Below, piece by piece: positions 50,059-58,939 of a stretch of 64,000 nucleotides of DNA. Source of the DNA: Hyphomicrobiales bacterium (GTDB lineage: Bacteria; Pseudomonadota; Alphaproteobacteria; Rhizobiales; Rhizobiaceae); NCBI GenBank assembly GCA_900469625.1, contig UBXV01000015.1, positions 140,052 to 204,051 of the forward strand, given 5' to 3'. A program made the position numbers and the translations under genes. Each line of letters opens with the position of its first letter. Positions within the stretch are counted from its first letter, which is position 1. The notes under the pieces are model-generated. The model had not been told where the DNA came from and ran no database searches. It was given only the letters and a program-made list of their open reading frames with translations.

Positions 50059-50750
50059 GGCAGCAACTCCGCATTGGTGTCGAGTGTCTCGACGAGGCTG
50101 GCGGCGTGGCGTTGCAGCATTTCGAGTTCGGCGGGGCCAACGGCATCCCAATGCATCTGACGCAGCAATGCGGCATGCGCCATGCGGAAGACGAGGATGC
50201 TGCCAACGAAGGACAAGGTCTTCAGGCGCACGCGCTCGGATGCCGGATCGTCGCCAAGGATCGTGCCGACCAGCCGCGCGGCCATCCCGATCATCGGCCC
50301 CATGATGTTGTCATAGACCCGCGCGAACGCTTCGGTCGGTTCCATCTGTTCGCGTATGATGAAACGGGCCCAGCTTTCCGACTGTCGGCTGACGAACAGG
50401 CCGACCATACGCTGGACCATCTGGGTCAGCAGCGCGCGGGCCTCGACCCGGCTCAAGGCGGCACCTTCGCCATCGAGCCGCGCCAACCGCTCCTGGATCA
50501 CGGCGCGCAGATCGGCCACATGACCGCCGATGATCGCCGCCAGATGCTCGGCGGCGGCAATGTAGAGGCCCTCCTTGCCGCCAAAATAGTAGGGGATCGC
50601 CTGCAGGTTGACGCCGGCGGCATCCGCCAGCTTGCGCGTGCTCGCGCCGTCGAAACCGTAGCGCCCGAAGACGTCGATCGACGTCGAAAGCAGCTTCTCT
50701 TTCGTGGCGTCGCCGCGATCCGGCTTCGTAGGGGATATTTTGTTTGTCAT
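50055..50750 (-). CDS. cecR: TetR family regulator of the exporter operon (CecR-like)
   Basis: A 231-residue TetR repressor. The helix-turn-helix ([48 protein letters not shown]) lies at about 16-60 and the C-terminal domain is of the CecR/DUF1956 type. CecR controls ybhGFSR in E. coli, and here the gene leads that operon and overlaps ybhG by 4 nt. The ATG at 50750 directly follows an in-frame GTG; there is little ribosome-site sequence and the predicted transcript start is at most a few nt upstream. An operator palindrome covers the promoter. Confidence 0.9.
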   Translation of the reverse strand: MTNKISPTKPDRGDATKEKLLSTSIDVFGRYGFDGASTRKLADAAGVNLQAIPYYFGGKEGLYIAAAEHLAAIIGGHVADLRAVIQERLARLDGEGAALSRVEARALLTQMVQRMVGLFVSRQSESWARFIIREQMEPTEAFARVYDNIMGPMIGMAARLVGTILGDDPASERVRLKTLSFVGSILVFRMAHAALLRQMHWDAVGPAELEMLQRHAASLVETLDTNAELLP

Positions 50751-50759
50751 CACTTGCTC

Positions 50760-50788
50760 ATATTAAGCCGATCATTCGATTAAGTCAA
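50760..50788 (-). promoter_or_regulatory. Sigma-70 type promoter of the cecR operon
   Basis: On the minus strand TTGACT (plus 50783-50788) and TATTAA-side box TAATAT (plus 50760-50765) are separated by exactly 17 bp. The expected start point is near 50753, essentially at the cecR start codon. Confidence 0.75.
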
Positions 50789-50796
50789 TCGAATGA
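50772..50796. promoter_or_regulatory. CecR operator candidate
   Basis: Perfect inverted repeat TCATTCGATT / AATCGAATGA, 10-bp arms with a 5-bp spacer (25 bp in all). It overlaps the -35 box of the operon promoter, the position expected for autorepression by the TetR-family protein. Confidence 0.8.
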
Positions 50797-50985
50797 ATTT
50801 CTGGCAGTCGTGGTGAGCCGCATGGATGGCGTGCCACACGCCGAAGCCCGGCAGGGGAGCCAACCCCGAAGGCCATCCTGCAGGATGCCCATTCAATTCT
50901 AGAAACGGTGTTGGTCGCTTGTCCGTCAGGAAGATGCGCAGGAACACAAGAGCGTTTCTGCGGTTCGGTCTGGATCGGAATGCCC

Positions 50986-52152
50986 TTAGGCGACGTTGCG
51001 CTTGTCTTCGTCTTCGAGGCGGCGTTGGAAGAGTGCGGCGATCAGGTCGGATTGTGTGATGATGCCGACGAGCCGATTGTCGTCATCGACCACCGGCATG
51101 TGGTGCAGGCCCATGTCGGCCATCGGCGGCACGAGTTTGGCGATCATCGTTTGCGGCAGCGCCGACTGGACGCGCCGTGTCATGATTTCGGAAACGAGCC
51201 GTGGGGCCTTTGGCCCGAGGCCGACAACATTGCCGAGGCGTTGCCGCAGACCGGCGTGCGGTTGCAGCATGGCATGCGAGATGAAATCGGTCTGGGTGAC
51301 GATGCCGACGAGGCCATCCTTTTCGGTCACGACCGGCAGGGCCTTGATGTCGTGGTCCAGCAATGTCTGCCAGGCCTTGCGCAATGGCGTTTCCGGCGCC
51401 GCCGTCGCCACGTCGCGTGACATGATGTCGGCACAGGTAATCTCGCCCGAGCGTCGCGTGAAGGCGCGGATCTGCGCCTGATGGATCAGGGTGTCGAGCT
51501 CGTCCGGGCTGACGGGGACAAGCTCGCCATATTGCGCCAGAACGGCCTGCAAATCTTCCGGCACGATGCCGAGACGCTGCATCGGCGGCGGGTCATCTGT
51601 GCGATGGCTGTTGGCAGCGGGAGCCAGATGCGGGTAGCGCCGACCCGTCGCGTTGTTGAAGAGAAGGGCGACAACGAGAATGAGCGCGGAATTGATCGCC
51701 ACAGGCGATAGCACGAACCAATAGCCGGCGTCATGGATGGACGCACCGCCGAGCACGGCGGTCAGGGCGACCGCGCCGCTGGGCGGATGCAGGCATCCAA
51801 GCAGCAACATGATCGCAATCGCCAGTCCGACAGCAACGGCGGCCGCGATGACAGGCTCGGGAATGAAAAGCGCTGCCGTGACGCCGATCAGCGATGAAAC
51901 GATGTTGCCGCCAAGGATGGACCAGGGCTGTGCCAACGGGCTGGAGGGAGCGGCAAACAACAGCACGGCCGATGCACCCATCGGTGCGATCAGGAGCGGC
52001 AGGTTGGCGTCGGCGCCGAGTGCAAGCGTGCTGACAAGCCCGGTCAGCAAGATACCGACCAGCGCACCCAATGACGCACGCAAGCGTTCGACATGGCTGA
52101 CGGGGACAAGCGATGGAATGAAACGCTTGAGGTAGGCACTGGCCTTCGACAT
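50986..52152 (-). CDS. HPP family membrane protein with two CBS domains
   Basis: A 388-residue protein. Residues ~25-170 form an HPP-family membrane domain of four to five helices with LLGCLHPPSGAVALTAVLGG near 117, the H-P-P motif that names the family. A linker leads to two CBS domains (~232-295 and ~320-380) with SRDVATAAPETPLRKAWQTLLDHDIKALPVV and VDDDNRLVGIITQSDLIAALF. HPP proteins have been linked to nitrite transport in plastids; CBS pairs sense adenine nucleotides. The function here is unknown. The start at 52152 gives the natural N-terminus. Monocistronic. Confidence 0.87.
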   Translation of the reverse strand: MSKASAYLKRFIPSLVPVSHVERLRASLGALVGILLTGLVSTLALGADANLPLLIAPMGASAVLLFAAPSSPLAQPWSILGGNIVSSLIGVTAALFIPEPVIAAAVAVGLAIAIMLLLGCLHPPSGAVALTAVLGGASIHDAGYWFVLSPVAINSALILVVALLFNNATGRRYPHLAPAANSHRTDDPPPMQRLGIVPEDLQAVLAQYGELVPVSPDELDTLIHQAQIRAFTRRSGEITCADIMSRDVATAAPETPLRKAWQTLLDHDIKALPVVTEKDGLVGIVTQTDFISHAMLQPHAGLRQRLGNVVGLGPKAPRLVSEIMTRRVQSALPQTMIAKLVPPMADMGLHHMPVVDDDNRLVGIITQSDLIAALFQRRLEDEDKRNVA

Positions 52153-52309
52153 GGAAACTCGCGGACGGCAGAACAACGGATTGCGCAGCTCAATAGCATA
52201 TGGCCAGGAATTGGGCAGGGAATATGCGCCCAAAATTGCGAGACGGATTAAAATTTATGCATCGCGCCTGATCGAAGAGCATTCCAGGGGCGCCGCGCGC
52301 CCGGAACGA

Positions 52310-53680
52310 TCAAGCCGGCAGGTCGCCGGATCGCGCCGCGGAGAAGTCGATGGAGATCTTCGTCCCTTTGTCCGGCGCGGTTGCGATCGTGATTGGCGCC
52401 TCATGCAGTTCGCTGATGCGCTGAACGATCTTCAGGCCAAGCCCGATCTGGCCCGATCGCTTGAGGTAGCCGAGGTCCTCATGGTGCTCCGGAAGATCGA
52501 CCAGCCCCTTGCCGTTGTCCTCGATGCTGACGATCGCGCCCGGGCCGCAGGTCAAGACGATGCGGGTGCCGGGCGGATTATGCTTGACCGCATTTTCGAT
52601 CAGGTTGCGCATCATGTTTTCGACGAGAGCCGGGATGACGGTAACGGGGGGCGTTCCCTCGTCGGAAAATTCGAGCGACTTGTCGTGGTCGAAGACGAAG
52701 GGTGCGATCGCCTCGGCAAGGCTCGCACCGATCTGCGAGAGGCTGGCCGACTGGTAGGCTGAGGGATCGACCGCATCCGCCCTGGCGAGCGACGTCAGCT
52801 GTTCGAGAATATGCGTCAGCGCATCGAGGTCACGCTCTGCATTGCGCGCGCGGGGATCGTCGATGCGGCTGAGTTCCATCTTGGCGATGGAAACCGGGGT
52901 GCGGATCTCATGCGCGATCGAGGAGGAAAACAGCTTCTGGGACTGGATGAGGTCGGCCACCCGCGCCAGCATGCGATTGACGGCGCTGACGAGGCGGGCA
53001 ATCTCCTCCGGCATGCGGGTCAGCGGCAGGCGTGCATTGCTGTCACGAGGATCGAGCGCATCGGCCGCGTGCGCGGCCTTCGCGACGGGTAGCAGGGCGC
53101 CTCGGATCGACCAGATCGTTGCGCCGATCACCAGGCAGAACATCACGGTCATCGGCACGATCATGGAATCGAACATCTCGTGCAGCAGGGCGCCGTACAT
53201 GAAACCGTTCGGGTCCTTCAGGATCGCCAGCTCGACCAGCACGGTCGTTCCCGCCCGCTCGAAGCTTTGGCCTCCTGCGACGCTGAACGGCTTGCCGGGT
53301 TGGATTTCCCGCTTCCAAAAATTCGGTGCGTCGATGCTCAAAGGCAGGAAATGCTCGGCACATTCCGTCGTGCAGTTCGAATAGAGCGGCGTTCCCGCTT
53401 CCGTGCGCACCCGCAGGAAGATCGAGCCATCGCGATCATGGCGGTCCAGATAGCGCTGGCTCAACTCGTGATCCGGTTCGAAACTGACTTTACCGTCGCG
53501 GACACGGATGGCGCTCGAGAGCGTTTCGGTTTCCTGCTGCAGCATGAGGATGCTGAGCTTGTCGTCGTCGAACCAGTAGTCCGCGAAGACGACGCCGATC
53601 TGGATCGCCATGGCAAGCAGAGAGAAAGCGATGATGCGACGAGAGACGATACCGATCAGCGACGGGTTCGGCTTCGTCAT
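52310..53680 (-). CDS. Sensor histidine kinase (PmrB/TctE-like)
   Basis: A 456-residue membrane kinase: helices at ~15-34 and ~172-192 enclose a ~135-residue periplasmic sensor domain containing a C-x3-C pair (C103, C107). A HAMP-like region precedes HisKA with H257 (SSIAHEIRTPVSIAKME), then N-box NLIENAVKHNP and G-boxes EDNGKGL and GQIGLGLKIV. It partners the OmpR-type regulator it overlaps by 4 nt. The divergent lipid A phosphoethanolamine transferase suggests a PmrAB-like role in envelope stress, by inference. Confidence 0.88.
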   Translation of the reverse strand: MTKPNPSLIGIVSRRIIAFSLLAMAIQIGVVFADYWFDDDKLSILMLQQETETLSSAIRVRDGKVSFEPDHELSQRYLDRHDRDGSIFLRVRTEAGTPLYSNCTTECAEHFLPLSIDAPNFWKREIQPGKPFSVAGGQSFERAGTTVLVELAILKDPNGFMYGALLHEMFDSMIVPMTVMFCLVIGATIWSIRGALLPVAKAAHAADALDPRDSNARLPLTRMPEEIARLVSAVNRMLARVADLIQSQKLFSSSIAHEIRTPVSIAKMELSRIDDPRARNAERDLDALTHILEQLTSLARADAVDPSAYQSASLSQIGASLAEAIAPFVFDHDKSLEFSDEGTPPVTVIPALVENMMRNLIENAVKHNPPGTRIVLTCGPGAIVSIEDNGKGLVDLPEHHEDLGYLKRSGQIGLGLKIVQRISELHEAPITIATAPDKGTKISIDFSAARSGDLPA

Positions 53681-54351
53681 GAGGCGCGCCTGAGAAGGTA
53701 GCCGATGCCGCGCACGGTTTCGATCTGAATGCCGGTCTCGTGCCCCTGCAGCCGCTTGCGCACCCGCGATACCGCAAGCTCCAGCGCGTTCGCGCTGATT
53801 TCCTGGCCATACTCGGAAAGTGCGGTTTCGAGCTTTCGCTTGGGAACGACCCGGCCGACCTCTCGCATCAGGATCTCGATCAGTGATCGCTCGCGCGGCG
53901 GCAGCGGCACGACGATGCCGTCACAGGTCAGGTCCGCGGTCGACGGATCGTAGCGCAGGGCGCCTGCCTCGAGAACGGGTTGCACAGCCTGCGGATTGCG
54001 CCTGAGCATGGCGCGGCACCGCGACAGGAGTTCCCGGTGGTGGAACGGCTTGACGAGATAATCGTCCGCACCAGCGTCCAGGCCGGCAATGCGTTCGTCG
54101 ACCGAGCCGCGGGCCGTAATGATCAGCACGGGTAGTCCCGGATACTCCTGGCGCAGCCGGCGCAGCAGCGCCAGGCCATCACCGTCCGGAAGTCCGAGAT
54201 CGAGCAGGATCAGGTCGTGCTCGCGCGCGGCGATTGCGGCTTCTGCGTCGGAAACACTTGATACGGCATCGAGACGCCAGCCTGCGTCGCGCATGGTTTC
54301 ACCGACCAGCTCTACCAGTCGCGGACTGTCTTCAACCAGGAGAAGGCGCAT
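53677..54351 (-). CDS. OmpR family response regulator (PmrA-like by context)
   Basis: A 224-residue regulator with a receiver domain (~1-115; acidic pair E7-D8, phospho-acceptor D51 in LILLDLGLPDGDG, K101 in DYLVKPF) and a C-terminal winged helix (~130-222; SANALELAVSRVRKRLQG ... IETVRGIGYLL). First gene of the two-component operon, divergent from the eptA-like gene across a 280-nt spacer. I found no clear PmrA-box direct repeat there, so the link to eptA is positional. Confidence 0.92.
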   Translation of the reverse strand: MRLLLVEDSPRLVELVGETMRDAGWRLDAVSSVSDAEAAIAAREHDLILLDLGLPDGDGLALLRRLRQEYPGLPVLIITARGSVDERIAGLDAGADDYLVKPFHHRELLSRCRAMLRRNPQAVQPVLEAGALRYDPSTADLTCDGIVVPLPPRERSLIEILMREVGRVVPKRKLETALSEYGQEISANALELAVSRVRKRLQGHETGIQIETVRGIGYLLRRAS

Positions 54352-54631
54352 CGAGTCGTCTCGGCATGATCAGTGTTGCAGCGACCATATTGGCTTTCTG
54401 CGGGGCTGCCAACTGCTGGCCGCCGGCCAACCCAAGCGGGTATCGCGCAGGCAATCGGCAATCTCGACGGGGTTTTGACAGCTTACCGGGCGTATCTCGA
54501 CAAGGCAGGGGGAGGCTGCAATCGAACCGCGCCCCCCGCATGACGCGGCTTGGCGTCCACTGAATGCCCGAAACTGCGTCGGCCGCATGGCAAGAGCGGC
54601 GAGACCGATGCAGCAGGAGAAGACTGTTTTG

Positions 54632-56359
54632 ATGCTCAGAAGAATCGGCCGGCCAGAGCTCGGCAGCATTGCACTCACGGCAATCGTCACCGTCTATTTG
54701 CTGGCGATCACCAACATGTCCTTCTGGCGGCATGCGGCACTCTATTTCGATCATTCGCGTTTGTCGCTCCTGTCGTTCGGCACGGCGCTGGCATTGGCGA
54801 CCTTCGCAGTCTTGACGATGGTGTCGGTCAAGTACGTCATGAAGCCGGTGCTGATCTTCCTGATCGTCGCTTCGGCTTCGGCTGCCTATTTCGTCGATTA
54901 TTTCGGCGTGATCATCGACAAGGACATGATCGGCAACGCGGCCGTGACGACGCAGGCAGAGGCGAGCCATCTTCTGACCGGCAGCCTCATGCTGCATCTC
55001 ATCATTTACGCGGTCATTCCGTCCCTGTTCGTCATCTGGGTCAAAGTTCGCCATCGGCGCTTTTTTGCCAAGGCCGGCATCAATCTCGCCATCGTCGTTC
55101 CCAGCCTGCTCGTCAGCGGCGGCTTGATCTATTCGGACTTCGCCAGCGTTGCCTATGTCATTCGCGAGCACAAGGACCTGATGAAGCGGTTCAATCCGAC
55201 CGGTCCGGTTTCCGCCGCGGTCCGCTACGCAGCGTCGACCTACAAGGAGCGCAACATCGTGGTGCAGCCGCTGGGCACGGACGCTCGGCAGGGCGCTCGT
55301 GTGGCTGCGGCGGGCAAGCCGGTCGTCGTGGTCGTCGTTGCCGGCGAAACCGCCCGGGCGATGAATTTCTCGCTCAACGGTTACCAGCGGGAGACCAATC
55401 CCGAGCTCAAGTCGCTGGACGTGATCAACTATACGGACACGACGAGCTGTGGCACGGCCACGGCTGTCTCGCTTCCGTGCATGTTTTCCGTCTATCCGCG
55501 CAGCGAGTACACCGACTGGAAGGCGCGCTCGACCGAAAACCTGGTGAACGTCCTGACACGCGCCGGCGTTTCCGTGTCCTGGTGGGACAACAACACCGGC
55601 AGCAAAGGCATCGCCGATCTCATCAACTTCGCCAGCATGACCGGTCAGAAGGACAGCCCGTTGTGCAACAACGGCGAGTGCCTCGACGAGATCTTTCTCG
55701 GCGAACTGGACAAGAAGCTTTCAGCCACCAAGGCGAACAGCGTGATCGTCCTGCACCAGCTCGGCAGTCACGGCCCATCCTACTATCTGCGATATCCGGA
55801 GAAATTCCGGAAATTCAAGCCGGATTGCCGCACGCCCGAGCTGATGAAGTGCTCGATCGAGGAAATCACCAACGCCTACAACAACACCATCCTCTACACC
55901 GACTATGTGCTGGCGAGTGTTGCGCGGTTGCTGGAGAAGCATCAGAACGATGTTTCGGGCGCCATGATCTACATGTCCGACCACGGCGAATCGCTCGGCG
56001 AGAACGGCATCTATCTGCATGGCGCGCCCTATGCGATCGCGCCGCGCGAGCAGACGCAGGTGCCGTTCGTCACCTGGTTTTCCAAGCCGTACCAGGCCGC
56101 CATGGGTGTCGACACACGTTGCCTTGCCAAGGAAACAGACCAGCCGAAGTCGCACGACAACCTGTTTCACACGGTGCTTGGCATGATGGACGTGGAGACG
56201 AAGGTGTATGATCGCACACTTGATGCCTTTGCCAATTGCACACGGCAAGGGCCAGCTGGCGCGCCGAACGGGGCGGCATTCCAGGCCGCCGATACAGCAA
56301 AGGACCTGCCGGCGGCGATCGTGCCGGCGAATGCGCTGCCGGGCGCCAACGCGCTCTGA
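54632..56359 (+). CDS. eptA: Lipid A phosphoethanolamine transferase (EptA family)
   Basis: Inner-membrane enzyme of 575 residues; transfers phosphoethanolamine from phosphatidylethanolamine to lipid A and so lowers polymyxin binding. Five N-terminal helices (to ~residue 170) precede a periplasmic sulfatase-fold domain with the Zn/nucleophile region VVAGETARAMNFSLNGY, the acceptor threonine in SCGTATAVSLPCMFS and YMSDHGESLGENGIYLHG. Paired cysteines match the EptA disulfides. Starts at 54587, 54608 and 54632 are possible; the last has AGGAGA upstream and gives the family-like MLRRIGRPEL start. An Ala/Pro-rich C-terminal tail of ~40 residues is extra. Confidence 0.92.
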   Translation: MLRRIGRPELGSIALTAIVTVYLLAITNMSFWRHAALYFDHSRLSLLSFGTALALATFAVLTMVSVKYVMKPVLIFLIVASASAAYFVDYFGVIIDKDMIGNAAVTTQAEASHLLTGSLMLHLIIYAVIPSLFVIWVKVRHRRFFAKAGINLAIVVPSLLVSGGLIYSDFASVAYVIREHKDLMKRFNPTGPVSAAVRYAASTYKERNIVVQPLGTDARQGARVAAAGKPVVVVVVAGETARAMNFSLNGYQRETNPELKSLDVINYTDTTSCGTATAVSLPCMFSVYPRSEYTDWKARSTENLVNVLTRAGVSVSWWDNNTGSKGIADLINFASMTGQKDSPLCNNGECLDEIFLGELDKKLSATKANSVIVLHQLGSHGPSYYLRYPEKFRKFKPDCRTPELMKCSIEEITNAYNNTILYTDYVLASVARLLEKHQNDVSGAMIYMSDHGESLGENGIYLHGAPYAIAPREQTQVPFVTWFSKPYQAAMGVDTRCLAKETDQPKSHDNLFHTVLGMMDVETKVYDRTLDAFANCTRQGPAGAPNGAAFQAADTAKDLPAAIVPANALPGANAL

Positions 56360-56386
56360 TCGACCCACCGGATCGAGACTGCTGAC

Positions 56387-56410
56387 GTCTGCCCCGCAAT
56401 CGGGGCAGAC
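56387..56410 (+). terminator. Intrinsic terminator after eptA
   Basis: Perfect 10-bp inverted repeat GTCTGCCCCG / CGGGGCAGAC with a 4-nt loop, followed by TTAACATCT, 28 nt after the stop. Confidence 0.75.
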
Positions 56411-56579
56411 TTAACATCTGCGGGTTTCCACCGCGCGCGCAGGGCAAATCGCAGGCGCTACCGCCAAGACATAAGCAGCCTTGCCCTGTTTCCGCCACGC
56501 GTGCAGTCTATCGGCGCCCTTGACGCGCCCGACATCCGTCGTGGCGTAACCCTTTCGCGGCGTTCCGGAGGACTGGCGC

Positions 56580-57248
56580 ATGCGCGCGCAGCATCTGACC
56601 TTTGCCGTCGGCGATATCCACGGCTGCCTGAGCGAACTCGACGCGCTGCTATCGCAGATCGACGCCTGTGCACCCGGTGGCAGGGTGATTTTTCTGGGCG
56701 ACATGATCGATCGCGGCCCCGATAGTCGAGGCGTGATCGAACGGATCATGGCGGGCCCCCGCAAAGACGGCTGGTCCTGGATGGCCCTCAAGGGCAATCA
56801 TGAAGAAATGCTGCTTGGTGCCCGTAGCGGCGAAAGCGATGTCGACTGGTGGCTCGTCAATGGCGGCAGGGAGACCCTTGAGTCCTATGGGAACACCATA
56901 CCGGCCGCGCACCTGAAATGGCTGATGCGGCTACCTTCCATCATCGTCGAGCCATTGCGCATCTACGTCCATGCGGGCGTCGATGAAACCGTGCCGCTGG
57001 CGCACCAGGGCGAAGACATCTTTCTCTGGATCAGGCGGCCGGACAACCACTCGGGCGACTATTGGGGCCGGCATCTTTGTCATGGCCATACGCCGGACCG
57101 CGCCAACCCACGAACCGTCGGCAACAGGACGAACGTGGATTCGGCTGCCGTATTCGGCGGGCATCTCTCCTGCGCGATCTTTGATGACGACGTTCCCGGC
57201 GGACCTATCGGCTTTCTTAGCACCCGGTCAGGATCTGACCGATCGTAA
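56580..57248 (+). CDS. PPP-family metallophosphatase (serine/threonine phosphatase type)
   Basis: A 222-residue metallophosphoesterase with the PPP signatures in order: GDIHG near 11-15, GDMIDRG near 40-46, GNHE near 72-75, an H in YVHAGVDE near 130 and CHGHTP near 168. The length and order match bacterial PrpA/lambda-type phosphatases, which can act on phosphoproteins or on small phosphates and dinucleotides. The ATG at 56580 has CCGGAGG upstream. No partner kinase is adjacent, so the substrate is unknown. Confidence 0.88.
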   Translation: MRAQHLTFAVGDIHGCLSELDALLSQIDACAPGGRVIFLGDMIDRGPDSRGVIERIMAGPRKDGWSWMALKGNHEEMLLGARSGESDVDWWLVNGGRETLESYGNTIPAAHLKWLMRLPSIIVEPLRIYVHAGVDETVPLAHQGEDIFLWIRRPDNHSGDYWGRHLCHGHTPDRANPRTVGNRTNVDSAAVFGGHLSCAIFDDDVPGGPIGFLSTRSGSDRS

Positions 57249-57376
57249 CCGACCGTTGCCGAAGATGATCGTCACTGATCCGAATTGCATTGTGCGTCCG
57301 CCTGCCAGCCTGTAGGTGTTCCCGGATTGTCGGGCGGGTGTTCTCCGTCGCTGACCGCAGCTTCAGGGGATTACCG

Positions 57377-58051
57377 TTGGATACCGCGCCTTCATCTCTC
57401 TTTGCCAAGACCTTTTCCGCTCTCCTGTTCGACATGGACGGCACGCTGCTCAACTCGATGGCTGTCGTCGAGCGCGTTTGGGGCGCGTGGGCGGTACGCA
57501 ACGGGCTCGATCCGGTCGAAATGATGAAGACGGTGCATGGCGTCCGTGCCGTCGACACGATCCGGACACTCGACTTGCCGGGCGTCGATCCGGAACATGA
57601 AGCTCATGAACTTGCGCTCGCCGAAATTGCCGACGTCGAAGGCATCATCGAGATCGAGGGCGCCATCGCCTTCCTCAACTCGCTGCCGCCGGAAAAATGG
57701 GCGATCGTCACCTCGGCGCCGCTCGACCTCGCCGTTCGCCGCCTTGCGGCAGCGGGGATCCCGACGCCAAGGCTGATGATCACCGGCGAAGACGTCTCGG
57801 TGGGCAAGCCGCACCCGGAGGGCTATCTGATGGCGGCTGAGAAACTTGGCGTTCGTCCGGAAGACTGCATCGTTTTCGAGGATGCGCCAGCGGGTATCCT
57901 CGCCGGCAAGGCCGCCGGTGCCGAAGTTATCGTGATCACCGGAGCGCATGCGGCTGCGGCCGACACGCCGCATCTGATGCTTGCCCGCTATAGCGACATC
58001 GAAGCGGGCGTTGGCGACGATGGTGCGCTGACGCTACGTCAGCGTCGCTGA
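57377..58051 (+). CDS. HAD family phosphatase (sugar/glycerol-phosphatase type)
   Basis: A 224-residue haloacid-dehalogenase-superfamily enzyme. Motif I is FDMDGTLLNS near 17-26 (nucleophile Asp and acid/base Asp), motif II the T-S-A of IVTSAPLD, motif III the lysine of SVGKPHPEGYLMAAEKLG and motif IV VFEDAPAGILAGKAAG. A helical cap between motifs I and II is of the beta-phosphoglucomutase/Gpp type. A TTG at 57377 with AGGGG 7 nt upstream is the probable start because no ATG lies near the family N-terminus; the frame is open to 57290. It follows the PPP phosphatase with no clear operon link. Confidence 0.85.
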   Translation: MDTAPSSLFAKTFSALLFDMDGTLLNSMAVVERVWGAWAVRNGLDPVEMMKTVHGVRAVDTIRTLDLPGVDPEHEAHELALAEIADVEGIIEIEGAIAFLNSLPPEKWAIVTSAPLDLAVRRLAAAGIPTPRLMITGEDVSVGKPHPEGYLMAAEKLGVRPEDCIVFEDAPAGILAGKAAGAEVIVITGAHAAAADTPHLMLARYSDIEAGVGDDGALTLRQRR

Positions 58052-58092
58052 ATTTCGCCCTGATCGGCGTATCAACAGATTGAAAAAGAAAA

Positions 58093-58137
58093 CCGGCGAA
58101 ACGGACCTTGCCTGGGTCCGCTTTCAGCTTTCGCCGG
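58093..58137 (-). terminator. Intrinsic terminator of the GntR gene
   Basis: CCGGCGAAA (58093-58101) pairs with TTTCGCCGG (58129-58137), and inside it CGGACC pairs with GGTCCG, giving one long bulged hairpin. On the minus strand it is followed by TTTTCTTTTT. The stem covers the GntR stop codon at 58124-58126. Confidence 0.8.
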
Positions 58138-58810
58138 CATAGCGCTTGAGGATCTCGGAGATATCCGGTTCAGCCTTGTCCGGATTGAGTTCGGCGCGAA
58201 GCTCGACGGCGTCGAGATGCTCAAGCATGATCTTTTCGGCTGCGGCGATATCCTTCGACCGCAAGGCGCGAATGATCTGGATGTGTTCGTCGACCGCACA
58301 TTCTGGCGAGTGCAGGCGGGCGAAACGGGCAAGGATCAAAGAACAGCGCGAAACCACTTCGCGCACGAAGCGCGTCAACGCCTGCGATCCCGTCAATTCC
58401 GCGAGCAGGATGTGAAACTCGCCGGCCAGGCGTATCGACAGCGGTCCATGGTCGGAAAGCGCCGCCTGTTCCTCACGCACATGTTGCTCCAGCCGCTTGA
58501 AGCCTGCGGCACCAAGGTCGGCGACAAGTCGCCGGATGACCTCCGCCTCAAGCATGCGGCGTAGCGAAAAGATATCGCGCGCCTCTTCCAGTGTCGGCTC
58601 GGCGACGCACGCACCCTTGTTGGCCCTGAGATCGACAATGCCCTCCGCGTTCAGTCGAACGAGCGCGCCGCGCACGCTGGTTCGACTGACCTTGAAATGA
58701 TCGGCGATCGTATCTTCTGACAGTTTGGTGCCGGGCTTCAGCGCCTGCTCCAGGATGGCCTGGCGCAACAACCGATAGACGACCTCGCTGCGGCTTGATC
58801 TCTCAGACAA
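58124..58810 (-). CDS. GntR family transcriptional regulator (FCD type)
   Basis: A 228-residue FadR-subfamily regulator: winged helix at about 8-70 (YRLLRQAILEQALKPGTKLSEDTIADHFKVSRTSVRGALVRLNAEGIVDL) and an all-helical FCD ligand domain with the metal-site histidines in FHILLAELTG and the final DEHIQIIRALRSKD segment. A TTG at 58810, 5 nt after GGGGAGG, is the most likely start; the upstream ATG at 58915 would make the protein begin inside its own promoter and operator. It is divergent from the ABC/amidohydrolase operon and very probably controls it. Confidence 0.88.
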   Translation of the reverse strand: MSERSSRSEVVYRLLRQAILEQALKPGTKLSEDTIADHFKVSRTSVRGALVRLNAEGIVDLRANKGACVAEPTLEEARDIFSLRRMLEAEVIRRLVADLGAAGFKRLEQHVREEQAALSDHGPLSIRLAGEFHILLAELTGSQALTRFVREVVSRCSLILARFARLHSPECAVDEHIQIIRALRSKDIAAAEKIMLEHLDAVELRAELNPDKAEPDISEILKRYAGES

Positions 58811-58891
58811 GGTTGCCTCCCCAAGCACGCCGACTGCGGTCGGCAAAACATGTCCCAGGACTTCGATAGCGATCCCGGACAGTCGCGTCAA

Positions 58892-58905
58892 TATTGTATA
58901 CAATA
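58892..58905. promoter_or_regulatory. GntR operator 1
   Basis: TATTGTATACAATA is a perfect 14-bp palindrome of the form used by FadR-type GntR regulators. It directly abuts a minus-strand TTGACG box (plus 58886-58891) that has a TATCGA box 17 bp downstream, the likely gntR promoter. Confidence 0.75.
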
Positions 58906-58927
58906 ATGTTGCCATTTGTATCCGGCT

Positions 58928-58939
58928 ATCGTATGCAAT
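58928..58939. promoter_or_regulatory. GntR operator 2 (imperfect copy)
   Basis: ATCGTATGCAAT matches the core of operator 1 (ATTGTATACAAT) at 10 of 12 positions. Centres are 35 bp apart. It overlaps a plus-strand TTGACA (58939-58944) that may be the -35 of the transporter operon, though no good -10 is seen. Confidence 0.55.

Noticed and set aside
54352..54631. PmrA-box direct repeat between the two-component system and eptA
   Set aside because: No CTTAAG-type direct repeat is present; a TTGACA at 54476-54481 lacks a -10 at proper distance.
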